A DNA stretch of 53,815 bases from Pirellulales bacterium (GTDB lineage Bacteria; Planctomycetota; Planctomycetia; Pirellulales; JACPPG01): NCBI GenBank assembly GCA_035546535.1, contig DASZWQ010000010.1, forward strand, positions 1-53,815, read 5' to 3'. This document shows, piece after piece, positions 26,504 to 35,766 of the stretch (position 1 is the first letter of the stretch; each line of letters begins with the position of its first letter). The notes beneath the pieces are model-generated. The model was not told the DNA's origin, searched no databases, and saw only the letters and a list, made by a program, of their open reading frames with translations. The translations under genes were made by a program, and so were the position numbers.

Positions 26504-28186
26504 ATGACGTGCATTCGTATCCCCGGAATTCCATCACCCGTTCTTCGCTTGCCGTCGAAAATAGCACTCCTGGCAATGTCTTGCTGTCTGTCGTTGCCGA
26601 TCGCGCTGGTCACCGCTGGTTGCAGCCACGAGCACAAGACCGAAGTGACGCACGTCTCGGATCCTCCGACGGTGCAGGTCCTCAAGCCCGAACTACGCAA
26701 CATCACGCGCGTCGTAGGCCAGCCAAGCTTTGTCGAGGCCTACGAACGCACGTCGATCTATCCGAAACTCAGCGGTTATATCGAGAAGTGGTATGTCGAT
26801 ATCGGCGATAAAGTGACCAAGGGCCAGGTCCTCTGCGACCTGTTCGTTCCCGAGGTCAAGGAAGACTGCGAAACGAAGAAAGCCCAGGTGGAACTCGACA
26901 AGCAGCGCGTCGAGCTTGCGAAGAAAATCGTGCTGGTCGCGGATGCCGACGTCCGGTCGGCCGAGGCGCGATTGAAAGCGGCAATTGCCATCCGCGCGCA
27001 GTACGATGCGCAGGTCGTTCGCTGGGATTCCGAGGTCAAACGCTTGAAGCGCGAAGTAGGTCGCGGCGTGGTGGACCCGCAAGTGTTGCTGGAGTCGGAA
27101 AATCAACTGCGCGCGAGCACCGCCGCGCGCGAGGCGGCGGACGCCGACATCGCCAAGGCCCAAGCCGACCTGGAATCGAAGACGGCCAGTCTGCGTGAGG
27201 ATGAGGTCGCCGTCGCCGTCGCCGAGGCCGACGTCGACGTGGCCACCAGCGATTGGAAGCGGATGGAAGCCTGGGTCGGTTACCTGAAGCTGTACGCTCC
27301 CTTCGATGGCGTGGTCGTTGCCCGTAACGCCAATACGGGAGACTTCGTGCTGCCGGCCAAGGGCGATCCGACGGCCGAAGCGCACTCTCCGAACTTGTCG
27401 CCCAGCGGCGAGGCCGCGCCGATTTACGTGATCGATCGTACGGACGTGGTACGCATTTTCGTCGACATTCCGGAACACGACGCGAATTTCGTACACGTCG
27501 GGACCCAGGCAACCGTCCTCGCCAAGGCTTTCCGCGACCAACCCGTCATCGGCACCGTGACACGGACCTCCTGGGCCTTGAACGTCAAGAGCCGGACTTT
27601 ACGGGCGGAAATCGATTTGCCCAACACCGACAGCAAGATTCCCGATGATCTGCCGGCGGCGACGCGCGAAGCGCTGAGGCACGTCAAACTGCCCAACACG
27701 AATAGTCAGATTTTGCCCGGCATGTATGCCTACGGAAAGGTCATCATCGATCGGCCGAACGTGCGCGCTTTGCCCGTCTCGGCACTGACCTATAGCGGCG
27801 ATCGGACCTACTATTGGAGCCACGTCAACGGCAAGGCGATGCGCGTCGAAGTGCAGACCGGGGTCAGCGATGGGCAGTGGATCGAAGTCACGAATCGCCT
27901 GCGGAGGCCTGCCATTGCCAACGGAGGAACGATTCAAAACGTGATCTTCAAGCAAGAGCCCGACGGGCAAAATGCCCCGCCGCAAGCGCTTGCTGAGAAT
28001 GAAAGCTGGGTCCCGTTCGACGGATCGGAAGAAGTCATCCTGGGTGACTTGTCCGTGCTCACCGACGGCGCGCCGGTGAGACTTGGCAATGCGGCCGGAA
28101 TCATTCAGGCGGCGCCAGGCGAGGCGGTGGCCGCCGAGCCTCTTACAGAGGAGACGGCGCAGGGTCCCAAGTCACTGGTCGAATAG
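26504..28186 (+). CDS. RND efflux periplasmic adaptor lipoprotein (first copy)
   Basis: 560 residues of the HlyD/AcrA family of membrane fusion proteins, which bridge the inner-membrane pump and the outer-membrane channel. A lipobox (LVTAGCS, Cys at about 44) follows a hydrophobic stretch. Layout: lipoyl-like half IYPKLSGYIEKWYVDIGDKVTKGQVL, a long coiled-coil hairpin (about 125-250), the second lipoyl half LYAPFDGVVVARNANTGDFVL, and beta-barrel regions. AGGAGGTC lies 7 bases before the ATG. Against the second copy it has an extra segment at about 371-403 in which LPNTDSKI and LPNTNSQI are repeated. Its last 15 bp overlap the TPR gene on the other strand. Confidence 0.92.
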   Translation: MTCIRIPGIPSPVLRLPSKIALLAMSCCLSLPIALVTAGCSHEHKTEVTHVSDPPTVQVLKPELRNITRVVGQPSFVEAYERTSIYPKLSGYIEKWYVDIGDKVTKGQVLCDLFVPEVKEDCETKKAQVELDKQRVELAKKIVLVADADVRSAEARLKAAIAIRAQYDAQVVRWDSEVKRLKREVGRGVVDPQVLLESENQLRASTAAREAADADIAKAQADLESKTASLREDEVAVAVAEADVDVATSDWKRMEAWVGYLKLYAPFDGVVVARNANTGDFVLPAKGDPTAEAHSPNLSPSGEAAPIYVIDRTDVVRIFVDIPEHDANFVHVGTQATVLAKAFRDQPVIGTVTRTSWALNVKSRTLRAEIDLPNTDSKIPDDLPAATREALRHVKLPNTNSQILPGMYAYGKVIIDRPNVRALPVSALTYSGDRTYYWSHVNGKAMRVEVQTGVSDGQWIEVTNRLRRPAIANGGTIQNVIFKQEPDGQNAPPQALAENESWVPFDGSEEVILGDLSVLTDGAPVRLGNAAGIIQAAPGEAVAAEPLTEETAQGPKSLVE

Positions 28187-28810
28187 ACTTGCTGCTTCGC
28201 TCGGGCGGTCTGCCAAACGGTAGGCGCGCGCCAGGTCATTACGGCAGGCGACGGTCGCTGGGTCATGCGGCCCGAGCGCCTTTTCGCGCAACGCGAGTGC
28301 CTTTCTCAACTGTTCGACTGCTTTCGCCGGCTCGCGCAAATCCAAATAAGCCCGGCCGAACGTGCTGCGCACGAATGCTTCGACGAGCGGCTGGTCGGCA
28401 CACTGGTGCGCAATCTCTGGTTCGGCCGCATCGAGCGCCTCGCGCAACGTGATTTTGCTGCGCGGCGGTCCCGTCCATTCGGCCGGCGTCCCGGCGGAGA
28501 GGACCTTTTGTTCCAAAAACTCAAGCGCGCGCCGCAGTTCCTCAGCCGACTGGTGGGCTTGCTGCTCGCGCTTCGCACCCTGCTCGAGACGTCCTTCGTC
28601 GGCCGCGTGCTCTTCGCGCATCTGCGCGAGCTCGTGCTTCAGAGAGGCCAACTGCTGCTCGGCCTGTGCGCGCTTCGTCGTCTCCTGTTGCGCTGTCGTT
28701 TCAGCAGCCAGGCGCTCGCGATTCGCCCACACCGCCACACCCGCCGCCGCAGCGCCACCGATCACGAGCGCGGCGAACACCACAACTCTGGAGAGGGGTT
28801 TCTGGAGCAT
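28172..28810 (-). CDS. Membrane-anchored coiled-coil/TPR fragment
   Basis: 212 residues from the ATG at 28810: a single membrane helix (about 8-28), a charged coiled coil (30-100), then about one and a half TPRs of kinesin-light-chain style (STFGRAYLDLREPAKAVEQL, ALGPHDPATVACRNDLARAYRLA). It ends abruptly in mid-repeat (SLFDQ). This looks like the C-terminal part of planctomycete Ser/Thr kinases, which end in membrane helix, coiled coil and TPRs, with both the kinase domain and most repeats missing. It is probably a remnant. It is antisense to its neighbours and overlaps the adaptor 3' end by 15 bp. The start is uncertain; weak ribosome site. Confidence 0.6.
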   Translation of the reverse strand: MLQKPLSRVVVFAALVIGGAAAAGVAVWANRERLAAETTAQQETTKRAQAEQQLASLKHELAQMREEHAADEGRLEQGAKREQQAHQSAEELRRALEFLEQKVLSAGTPAEWTGPPRSKITLREALDAAEPEIAHQCADQPLVEAFVRSTFGRAYLDLREPAKAVEQLRKALALREKALGPHDPATVACRNDLARAYRLADRPSEAASLFDQ

Positions 28811-28927
28811 ATCGACTGGTTGTAGCGATGTCCGGCCGACCACCGATCGCCTGATCAGCCGCTGAATCCGACTACAGCATATTAGGGGCCGTTCGTCAGT
28901 TTGTCGTGGGTGATTACATAAGTCCTT

Positions 28928-28944
28928 TTGGCATGCCAATTGCC
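28928..28944 (+). promoter_or_regulatory. Palindrome and sigma-54-like site before the RND permease
   Basis: TTGGCATGCCAATTGCC. The first 12 bases (28928-28939, TTGGCATGCCAA) are a perfect palindrome, as for a repressor operator. The same bases also fit a sigma-54 promoter: GG and GC exactly 10 bases apart (TTGGCATG, then TTGC). The RND permease ATG is 81 bp further on. The two readings are alternatives; no enhancer-binding protein gene is in the window. Confidence 0.4.
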
Positions 28945-29025
28945 GCCCTCTAAGGGTGGCGCGGCCTGAGCCAAAGGTGGCCGCAGGGGGGACCGCGACT
29001 CGCGATTGATTCTTCGGAGCGAACG

Positions 29026-32000
29026 ATGAATCTCACCTCGCTCGCTTTGCGCCGCCCCGTCACGACGCTGATGCTTGTCGTGGCAATCATTAGTGGCGGC
29101 CTGCTGGCTTACAGCAGCATGCGCGTGGACATCTTTCCCGCGCTCAACGTGCCCAAGATTTATGTCTTCCTCGACTACATGGGCATGAGCCCCGACCAGA
29201 TGGAAGGGTTCATCGTCAATCAATTGGAACTGTATTTCCAATACGTCGACGGCATCCAAGACATCAAGTCGCGGAACATTCAGCAGGTCGCGTTGTGCGA
29301 GCTGTCGTTCTTTCCCGGCACCGAGATGGGGCAGGCCATGGCCCAGGTCGTGGCCATGTCCGACCGAGCCATGTCGTGGATGCCCAAGGGAACGCTGCCG
29401 CCCATGATCATGCGCATGGACGCCGGCAGCATACCGGTCGGTTACCTGATGCTGGAAAGCAAGGAAGTGTCGCTCGGCCTTTTGGGCGACTGGGCCCAGA
29501 ATCTGATTCGACCGCAGGTGCAGAAGAACGTACCCGGCACCGTGGCCATCTCGCCGTTTGGACCGAACATGCGATCGATCATCGTTCGGGTGAATCCGCA
29601 AAAGCTCCGCGACTATAACTTGTCGCCGCAAGACGTCGTCGATGCCTTGGCCGAAGGCAACACGATCATTCCGTCGGGCAACATCTACGTCAAGGATTCG
29701 ATGCCCATCGTGCACAACAATGCGACGGTCGTCGATATCCAGCGCATCGGCGACATTCCGCTGAAGATCGGGAAGAACGTTTATTTGCGCGACGTGGCCG
29801 TCGTGCAGGACAGCACCGACATCACGTACGGCTACGCCCTGGTAAACGGCAGCAAGTCGGTTTATCTGCCCATCATCAAGAAGGACACCGGGTCGACGCT
29901 GGAAGTCGTCGCCGATACGCGCAAGTCGATGTCATTGTTTCACAGCGTCCTTCCAAAACAGTATCGAGATAAGGTCAAGATCAGCTTCGAATTCGACGAA
30001 TCGCCCACCGTGGTACACGCCATCGAAAGCGTCGCGACCGAGGGAGCGATCGGCGCCTGCATGACCGGCTTGATGATCCTGTTGTTTCTCCACGACCTGC
30101 GCAGCGTCGTCGTCGTCGTGGCGAATATACCGCTAGCCCTGCTGGGCTCGATGTTCGGCCTGTGGGTAACGGGAAATACGATCAACATCATGTCGCTGGG
30201 CGGCCTGGCGCTGTCGATCGGCATTCTCGTCGACATGTCGACCGTGATCATCGAGAACTTGCACGTCCAGATGCAGAACACGGACAACATTTCCACCGCG
30301 ATTTATCGTGCCGCACAAGCGACGGCCGTGCCGATTCTGCTTGCTTTGGTCTGTATTCTGTCGGTATTCGTGCCGGCATTCATCATGGAGGATCCGCTGC
30401 GGTCGCTCTTCATGCCGCTGACGCTGGCAGTCGGTTTCGCCATGATCACGTCCTATGTGCTATCGGTCACGTTCGCGCCCATACTGTCGGTGTACCTGGT
30501 GAAGGGGCACGAGCACCACGGGGGGAAGAAAGGGCTCTTCGCACGGTTCACGGATGCCTATCGTGGCATGGTCGAGCGCTTCGTGGGCCATTGCTGGGTG
30601 ATCACGGCAGCGTACCTCGTGGCTTGCGCCTTGATCCTATGGCTCATCGGGCTGCGCGTGGGAACGGAACTGTTTCCGCAAATCGACGCGGGTGAATTCG
30701 TGCTGCGGTTCCGGCCGCCCCCAGGCTCGAATTTCGAACTGACCCGACAAATGGGCGTCAAGTGCCTGCAAACGATCGAAGACGAAGTCGGTCCCGACAA
30801 TGTCGCCATCACGATGGGCTTTGTGGGGCAAGTCGCGCCGAATTTTGGCATCGACAACATGGTGCTGTTCATGCGGGGCCCGGATGACGGCCAATTGCGC
30901 GTGAAACTGCGCGAAGATAGTGGCATCGAGCTCGCCGCTCTGCGCGAGCATCTGCGCAAGCTCTTACCGGAGAAAGTCACGCCCTGGCTCGCCGAGCGGC
31001 TCGAAAAGGGAGGCTTGTCCAAGAAGGTGGCCCAACAAGAGGCAGACAAGGCGACCTTCGGCTTCGAACCCGGCGACATCATCACGCAAGTCATGAGCTT
31101 TGGTGCAACGACGCCCATCGCCATCCGGCTGGTGGGTACCGACCTCGACGACGTCCGCGCGCACGCCGAGCTGGTGGTGGCAAAAATGAAACAGATTCCC
31201 GGCCTCCGCGACATTCAGTTCGAGCAGACTCTCGATTATCCGACCGTCGAGGTTGATATCGATCGCGAGAAAGCCGGCCTCAGCGAAGTGACCGTCGAGG
31301 ACCTGCGGCGTGCTCTGGTCATGGCCACTTCCTCGACGCGCTTCACGGATTTGAACTATTGGATCGACGTCGATACCGGCTTCGATTACCTGGTCGAAGT
31401 GTTGCTGCCGCCGGAACGCATGGCCACGCCCGAGGACGTCGAAATCCTGCCGCTGGCTGGCGTCAATCCGCTCGTCAACTTGATGATTCGCGACGTGGCC
31501 ACGGTGCGCCGCGGCAAGCGGCCAGGCGAGTACGACCGGGTCATGTCGCAGCGATACTTGACCGTTACCGCGAATGTCGAAGGCGAAGACATGGGCAGGG
31601 CCTCGCGCCAGGTGTCGCGGGCCATCGCCGCGGCGGGCGAGCCGCCCGAAGGCGTCCGCGTCGAACCGCTCGGCCAGTTTCCTCAGATGATTGAAATGTT
31701 TCAGTCGCTGGGCATCGGCCTGGCGGTCGCCGTGTTCGTCATCCTGGTCCTCCTCACTGGCTATTTCCAATCGCCGCGCCTGGGCCTGATCTCGATCGGC
31801 GCCGTGCCGAGCGTTCTCGCGGGCGTCGCCGTCGCCTTGTACGCCACCAATACCACGCTGAATATCGAATCGTTCATGGGCTCGATCATGAGCCTGGGGG
31901 TGTCCGTCTCGAACTCCGTGCTACTGGTCGCTTTCATGGCCGAGCATTGGCGGGGTGGGAAATCTTCTGCCGAAGCGGCCGTCGTGGGAGCTGACGAGCG

Positions 32001-32283
32001 GCTGCGCCCGATCTTGATGACGGCCTGCGCGATGACGGTCGGCATGGTGCCGATGGCGCTTGCGCTGGAACGCGGCAGCGAGATGCAAGCGCCGCTGGGG
32101 ATCGCCGTGATCGGTGGGCTCGTCATGTCGACCGTCGCCACGCTGCTCGTGATCCCCGCTATCTTCGCCACCCTTATCGGCCAAAGCGCCGCGCGCTCGC
32201 CGTCCATCTTTTCCGGCGACCAGGACAGCAAGTATTTCGACAAGCAACTCTCCGAGAAGACACCGGAGTCGGGAGGTGATTGA
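29026..32283 (+). CDS. RND family efflux permease
   Basis: 1085 residues, typical for the AcrB/CzcA superfamily of proton-driven inner-membrane exporters. It starts MNLTSLALRRPVTTLMLVVAI, with large periplasmic loops between helices 1-2 and 7-8, and 12 membrane helices. In helix 4 the motif is GILVDMSTVIIEN (Asp403, Met404); the second Asp of AcrB-type DD is Met. In helix 10 the position of AcrB Lys940 is Ser962 (SVSNSVLL). So the canonical multidrug proton relay is not present and substrates cannot be named. GGAG lies 9 bases before the ATG. The second adaptor gene begins at the very next base after the stop, so they are one operon. Confidence 0.93.
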   Translation: MNLTSLALRRPVTTLMLVVAIISGGLLAYSSMRVDIFPALNVPKIYVFLDYMGMSPDQMEGFIVNQLELYFQYVDGIQDIKSRNIQQVALCELSFFPGTEMGQAMAQVVAMSDRAMSWMPKGTLPPMIMRMDAGSIPVGYLMLESKEVSLGLLGDWAQNLIRPQVQKNVPGTVAISPFGPNMRSIIVRVNPQKLRDYNLSPQDVVDALAEGNTIIPSGNIYVKDSMPIVHNNATVVDIQRIGDIPLKIGKNVYLRDVAVVQDSTDITYGYALVNGSKSVYLPIIKKDTGSTLEVVADTRKSMSLFHSVLPKQYRDKVKISFEFDESPTVVHAIESVATEGAIGACMTGLMILLFLHDLRSVVVVVANIPLALLGSMFGLWVTGNTINIMSLGGLALSIGILVDMSTVIIENLHVQMQNTDNISTAIYRAAQATAVPILLALVCILSVFVPAFIMEDPLRSLFMPLTLAVGFAMITSYVLSVTFAPILSVYLVKGHEHHGGKKGLFARFTDAYRGMVERFVGHCWVITAAYLVACALILWLIGLRVGTELFPQIDAGEFVLRFRPPPGSNFELTRQMGVKCLQTIEDEVGPDNVAITMGFVGQVAPNFGIDNMVLFMRGPDDGQLRVKLREDSGIELAALREHLRKLLPEKVTPWLAERLEKGGLSKKVAQQEADKATFGFEPGDIITQVMSFGATTPIAIRLVGTDLDDVRAHAELVVAKMKQIPGLRDIQFEQTLDYPTVEVDIDREKAGLSEVTVEDLRRALVMATSSTRFTDLNYWIDVDTGFDYLVEVLLPPERMATPEDVEILPLAGVNPLVNLMIRDVATVRRGKRPGEYDRVMSQRYLTVTANVEGEDMGRASRQVSRAIAAAGEPPEGVRVEPLGQFPQMIEMFQSLGIGLAVAVFVILVLLTGYFQSPRLGLISIGAVPSVLAGVAVALYATNTTLNIESFMGSIMSLGVSVSNSVLLVAFMAEHWRGGKSSAEAAVVGADERLRPILMTACAMTVGMVPMALALERGSEMQAPLGIAVIGGLVMSTVATLLVIPAIFATLIGQSAARSPSIFSGDQDSKYFDKQLSEKTPESGGD

Positions 32284-33762
32284 ATGTCGTGCCCGTCCCT
32301 TGGCAGGATCGCCCAGCGGTCGCTCGTGCCGGCGTGGCTTGCGCCGTTGCTCGCGCTGGCCGCGGTGGCCTTCGGATGCCGCGAGCCCGAAATCCAATTC
32401 AAGACCAGCAGCGGGGCCCCGGCAGTTCGTGTCGTGCATCCTGAGCTGCGCGACATCACGCGCATCGTCGGGCAGCCGAGCTTCGTTCAAAGCTACGAAC
32501 GCACGAGCATCTATCCGAAGATGACGGCTTACATCGAGAATTGGATCGTCGACATCGGCGACACCGTCAAGAAGGGAGACGTGCTTGCCAACCTCTTCGT
32601 GCCTGAGTTGGTCGAAGATCTGGGTACCAAGAAAGCCACGGTCGAATTGGACAAACAGCGCGTGGACTTGGCGCTGAAGCTCGTCGAGGTCGCCGCGGCC
32701 GACGTCGAGGCCGCCAAGGCGCGCCTCGAAGAGGCCGAGGCCATCCTGGCCGATTACCAGGCCCAGGTCGATCGCTGGAACGTGCAAGTCGCAAGACTAC
32801 AGCGCGAGACGGACCGCGGTGTGGTCGATCCGCAAGTCTTGTTGGAATCGCGGAATCAACTCAAGTCGAGCGCCGCGGCCCGCGACAAGGCCCAGGCAAC
32901 GATCGCCAAGGCCAAGGCGGAGTTACTTTCCGAGCAGGCCAATCTCGGCAAAGCGAACGTCGACGTCGGCGTGGCCCGCGCGGATCTGGCCGTCGCCACG
33001 AGCGAGGTCAAGCGGCTCGAGGCCTGGGTCGGATACCTTAAGCTCTATGCGCCCTTCGACGGCGTGATCGTGTCGCGCAACGCCAACACCGGCGATTTCG
33101 TGCTGCCGGCGACGGGCGATCCTACCGCCATGCGCGAGTCACCTCACTTGTCGCCCAGCGGATCGGCCGCGCCGATCTACGTCGTCGATCGGCTGGACGT
33201 GGTGCGCGTGTTCGTCGACGTCCCCGAATCGGATGCGGATTACGTCGACCAGGGGACATCCGCCAACGTGCTCATCCGCGCCTATCGTGATGAAGAGATT
33301 CCGGCCAGCGTCACGCGTGTCAGTTGGAGCCTCAACACCACGAGCCGCACGCTGCGCGCGGAAATCGACTTGCACAATCCTGATGCCAAGATCCGCCCTG
33401 GCATGTACGCCTACGGAAAGCTGAAGCTCGAGCGGCAGGGAGTTCGCAGCTTGCCACTGGAAGCTATCGAATACAGCGGCGATCAAACGTTCTGCTGGCT
33501 GTACCAGCAGGAGCGGGCCGTGCGGACGGAAATCGCCACCGGCATCAGTGACGGCGACAACATCGAGGTCCTCAGGCACCGCACCGCCAGCAGCGATAGC
33601 GACAGCGAGAAGCAGGCAGCCTGGGTCGCCTTCGATGGAAGCGAGCGTGTCATTCTGGGCGATTTGTCGCAACTCATCGACGGCGAAAAAGTGCGGACCG
33701 ACTCCGGCCAGCCTGCCAAAAACGACCCGACTTCGACCGCGTCGAAGGGCAAGACCGATTGA
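32284..33762 (+). CDS. RND efflux periplasmic adaptor lipoprotein (second copy)
   Basis: 492 residues, clearly paralogous to the first adaptor: RDITRIVGQPSFVQSYERTS in this copy against RNITRVVGQPSFVEAYERTS in the other. Same layout: leader with Cys in VAFGC (about residue 35, loose lipobox), lipoyl halves (YIENWIVDIGDTVKKGDVL and LYAPFDGVIVSRNANTGDFVL) around a coiled-coil hairpin, then beta barrels (HNPDAKIRPGMYAYG). A very strong GGGAGGTG stands before the ATG, which directly follows the permease stop. It probably serves that pump directly. It lacks the repeated LPNT segment of the first copy. Confidence 0.93.
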   Translation: MSCPSLGRIAQRSLVPAWLAPLLALAAVAFGCREPEIQFKTSSGAPAVRVVHPELRDITRIVGQPSFVQSYERTSIYPKMTAYIENWIVDIGDTVKKGDVLANLFVPELVEDLGTKKATVELDKQRVDLALKLVEVAAADVEAAKARLEEAEAILADYQAQVDRWNVQVARLQRETDRGVVDPQVLLESRNQLKSSAAARDKAQATIAKAKAELLSEQANLGKANVDVGVARADLAVATSEVKRLEAWVGYLKLYAPFDGVIVSRNANTGDFVLPATGDPTAMRESPHLSPSGSAAPIYVVDRLDVVRVFVDVPESDADYVDQGTSANVLIRAYRDEEIPASVTRVSWSLNTTSRTLRAEIDLHNPDAKIRPGMYAYGKLKLERQGVRSLPLEAIEYSGDQTFCWLYQQERAVRTEIATGISDGDNIEVLRHRTASSDSDSEKQAAWVAFDGSERVILGDLSQLIDGEKVRTDSGQPAKNDPTSTASKGKTD

Positions 33763-34037
33763 CGCTTGCCATGCCGCCGTTCGCGCGACTGCCGGGCAAG
33801 TGCCATCGGACTGCAATCGCAGATGTGACTATTTGTCACCCTTATACGCCGTGGCGGCTTGTCGTGGGCATTCGCCGCGATCAGCGACGCCACTAAGTTC
33901 CGCTTGGATCGCGACTTTTCGACGCTAGCACCAACCTTGCCGATTGCGCTGAATTTGGCGCTTTTACTGATTTTGCGGGCCGCTGCCGGACGATTTCAGT
34001 CCTGCTCGCTCGTTTCGAATCAAGGCGGCGGAGCGCT

Positions 34038-35747
34038 ATGTTCCAGTGCCTGGTCAAGCTGGCAAGTCTCGCTCGATTGCGACGGCAACACCTTTGGTTC
34101 GCCGTCGCCGCTTCGGCTGCGCTCGCAGCCAGCCCGAAGTTGTCCTCCGGCCAGTCGACCGCGGACGGCGTGCGATCATCGCCCCCGGGAACCGTCACGG
34201 AAGCGCCTCCGGCGCCGCAGGCGGCACCGGCCGATGCCTACGGCCGCCGCACCCTATCGACCGCGCGGATAGCACCGACTTTGAAAGCGGCGCCTCTCGA
34301 AGCAACGGATCGCGCCTTTCCCATCAACCTGGCGAGCGCCTTGCGACTCGCTGATGCTCGGCCCTTGATCGTAACCGCAGCGCAGGCCGCCGCGTGGGTG
34401 GCCGAGGCGCGGCTCCAGCGCGCCAAGCTGGTCGCGGTCCCGGAACTCGATTTCGGCGTCCTCTATTACCGTCACGACGGGTTTGGTCCGGACTTCAATC
34501 GCGGCGTGAACCATCCCTCTTTCGGATTCCCCGGCGGTGGCGGACCGCTCAATCAGAATCTGAACGCCATGTGGATCGGCGGCAGCTTCTTCGCGACCTT
34601 CCCGGTCACCGAGGCGATTTTCCAGCCGCTCGCCGCCCGGCAAATCTTGAATTCGCGGCGCTATGACATTCAGACGGCCAAGAACGATGCGTTGCTGGCC
34701 ACGGCGAATTCCTACTTCGCGGTCCACCAGTATCGCGGCCAGTATGCGGGTGCCGTCGATGTCGTCGCGCGGGGTCGCTTGCTGCTGGAGCGCATTCAAC
34801 TGTTGAGCAAGGACCTCGTGCCGCGCGTGGAAGTCGACCGAGCCGCAAATATGCTGGCCATGATGGAGCTACGCGCGGCTTACGCGCGGCAGCAATGGCG
34901 CGTCGCGAGCGCGAATCTGACGCAATTGTTGCGGCTCGATCCCCGTGTCATCGTGGCGCCACTCGAGCCCGACCATCTGCAGATCACGTTGATCGAACCC
35001 GACACGCCGCTCGACCAGCTCATGCCCATCGGCGTCGGCAGCCGGCCGGAGATTGCCTCGCAGCGGGCCCTTATCCAGGCCGCACAAATCGGCGTGCGAC
35101 AGGAGAAGAATCGGCCGCTGCTGCCAATCTTCTTGCTCACGGGCTTTCAGACGCCGGGCGACATGCGCATGCAAGGCGTGGTCTACGGCCTGGGCTATGG
35201 CCGCAACATGAACAATTGGAGCCTGCGCGAAGATGTCAGCCTGCAGGCGATCTGGCAGCTCGATGCCTTAGGGTTCGGCAACCTTGCCCGAATCAAGAAA
35301 CAGCGCGGCATGGAATCGCAAGCCATCGTCGATCTCTTCAAGCTGCAGGACGAGATCGTGGCCGAGATCACGAAAAGTCAGGCCAGGCTGCAAGCGGCGG
35401 CCGTGCGCGTCGTCGAGGCGGAGCGCTCTCTCCGCGAAGCGGTCATTACCTTCGATGGAAACTACGAGGGTCTCAAGCAAACGAAGCGCTTCGAAAACAT
35501 CCTCGTTCAGGTGTATCGTCCCCAGGAAGCCGACGCCTCGCTCGAGAATCTGTCGGTGTCCTACGATCAGTACTTCGCCACGGTGGCCGACTACAACCGG
35601 GCACAATTCGAGCTGTTTCACGCCCTGGGATACCCGGCCCGAGAAATCGCTTTCCTCAGGCCGCCCGGCGAGGCGCTTCCCGTCGACGTCGTGCGTCCCG
35701 ATTACTTGCCGCCGGTGGGCATCGGCCCGCCGCCGGCCACTCGATGA
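34038..35747 (+). CDS. TolC-type outer-membrane efflux factor (first copy)
   Basis: 569 residues with a signal peptide (cleaved near KLSSGQS). The helical repeats of the TolC fold follow: NLASALRLADARPLIVTAAQ, SYFAVHQYRGQYAGAVDVV, VEVDRAANMLAMMELRAAYARQ, then a second set after about 330 (DEIVAEITKSQARLQAAAVRVVEAERSL). TolC trimers form the outer-membrane channel of tripartite pumps. GGAG stands 8 bases before the ATG; it follows the adaptor by 275 bp, so it may have its own promoter. The second OMF starts 19 bp on. Confidence 0.9.
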   Translation: MFQCLVKLASLARLRRQHLWFAVAASAALAASPKLSSGQSTADGVRSSPPGTVTEAPPAPQAAPADAYGRRTLSTARIAPTLKAAPLEATDRAFPINLASALRLADARPLIVTAAQAAAWVAEARLQRAKLVAVPELDFGVLYYRHDGFGPDFNRGVNHPSFGFPGGGGPLNQNLNAMWIGGSFFATFPVTEAIFQPLAARQILNSRRYDIQTAKNDALLATANSYFAVHQYRGQYAGAVDVVARGRLLLERIQLLSKDLVPRVEVDRAANMLAMMELRAAYARQQWRVASANLTQLLRLDPRVIVAPLEPDHLQITLIEPDTPLDQLMPIGVGSRPEIASQRALIQAAQIGVRQEKNRPLLPIFLLTGFQTPGDMRMQGVVYGLGYGRNMNNWSLREDVSLQAIWQLDALGFGNLARIKKQRGMESQAIVDLFKLQDEIVAEITKSQARLQAAAVRVVEAERSLREAVITFDGNYEGLKQTKRFENILVQVYRPQEADASLENLSVSYDQYFATVADYNRAQFELFHALGYPAREIAFLRPPGEALPVDVVRPDYLPPVGIGPPPATR

Positions 35748-35766
35748 CATTCAAAGGTCATTCGCC

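Noticed and set aside
33818..33843. TGTGA-N7-TCAC as a CRP/FNR-type site before the first OMF
   Set aside because: The spacer is one base too long for CRP and the arms are short; chance is likely.
35284..35766. Extension of the second OMF upstream of 35767
   Set aside because: This part overlaps the first OMF in another frame and has shadow-like composition; the leader starts at 35767.
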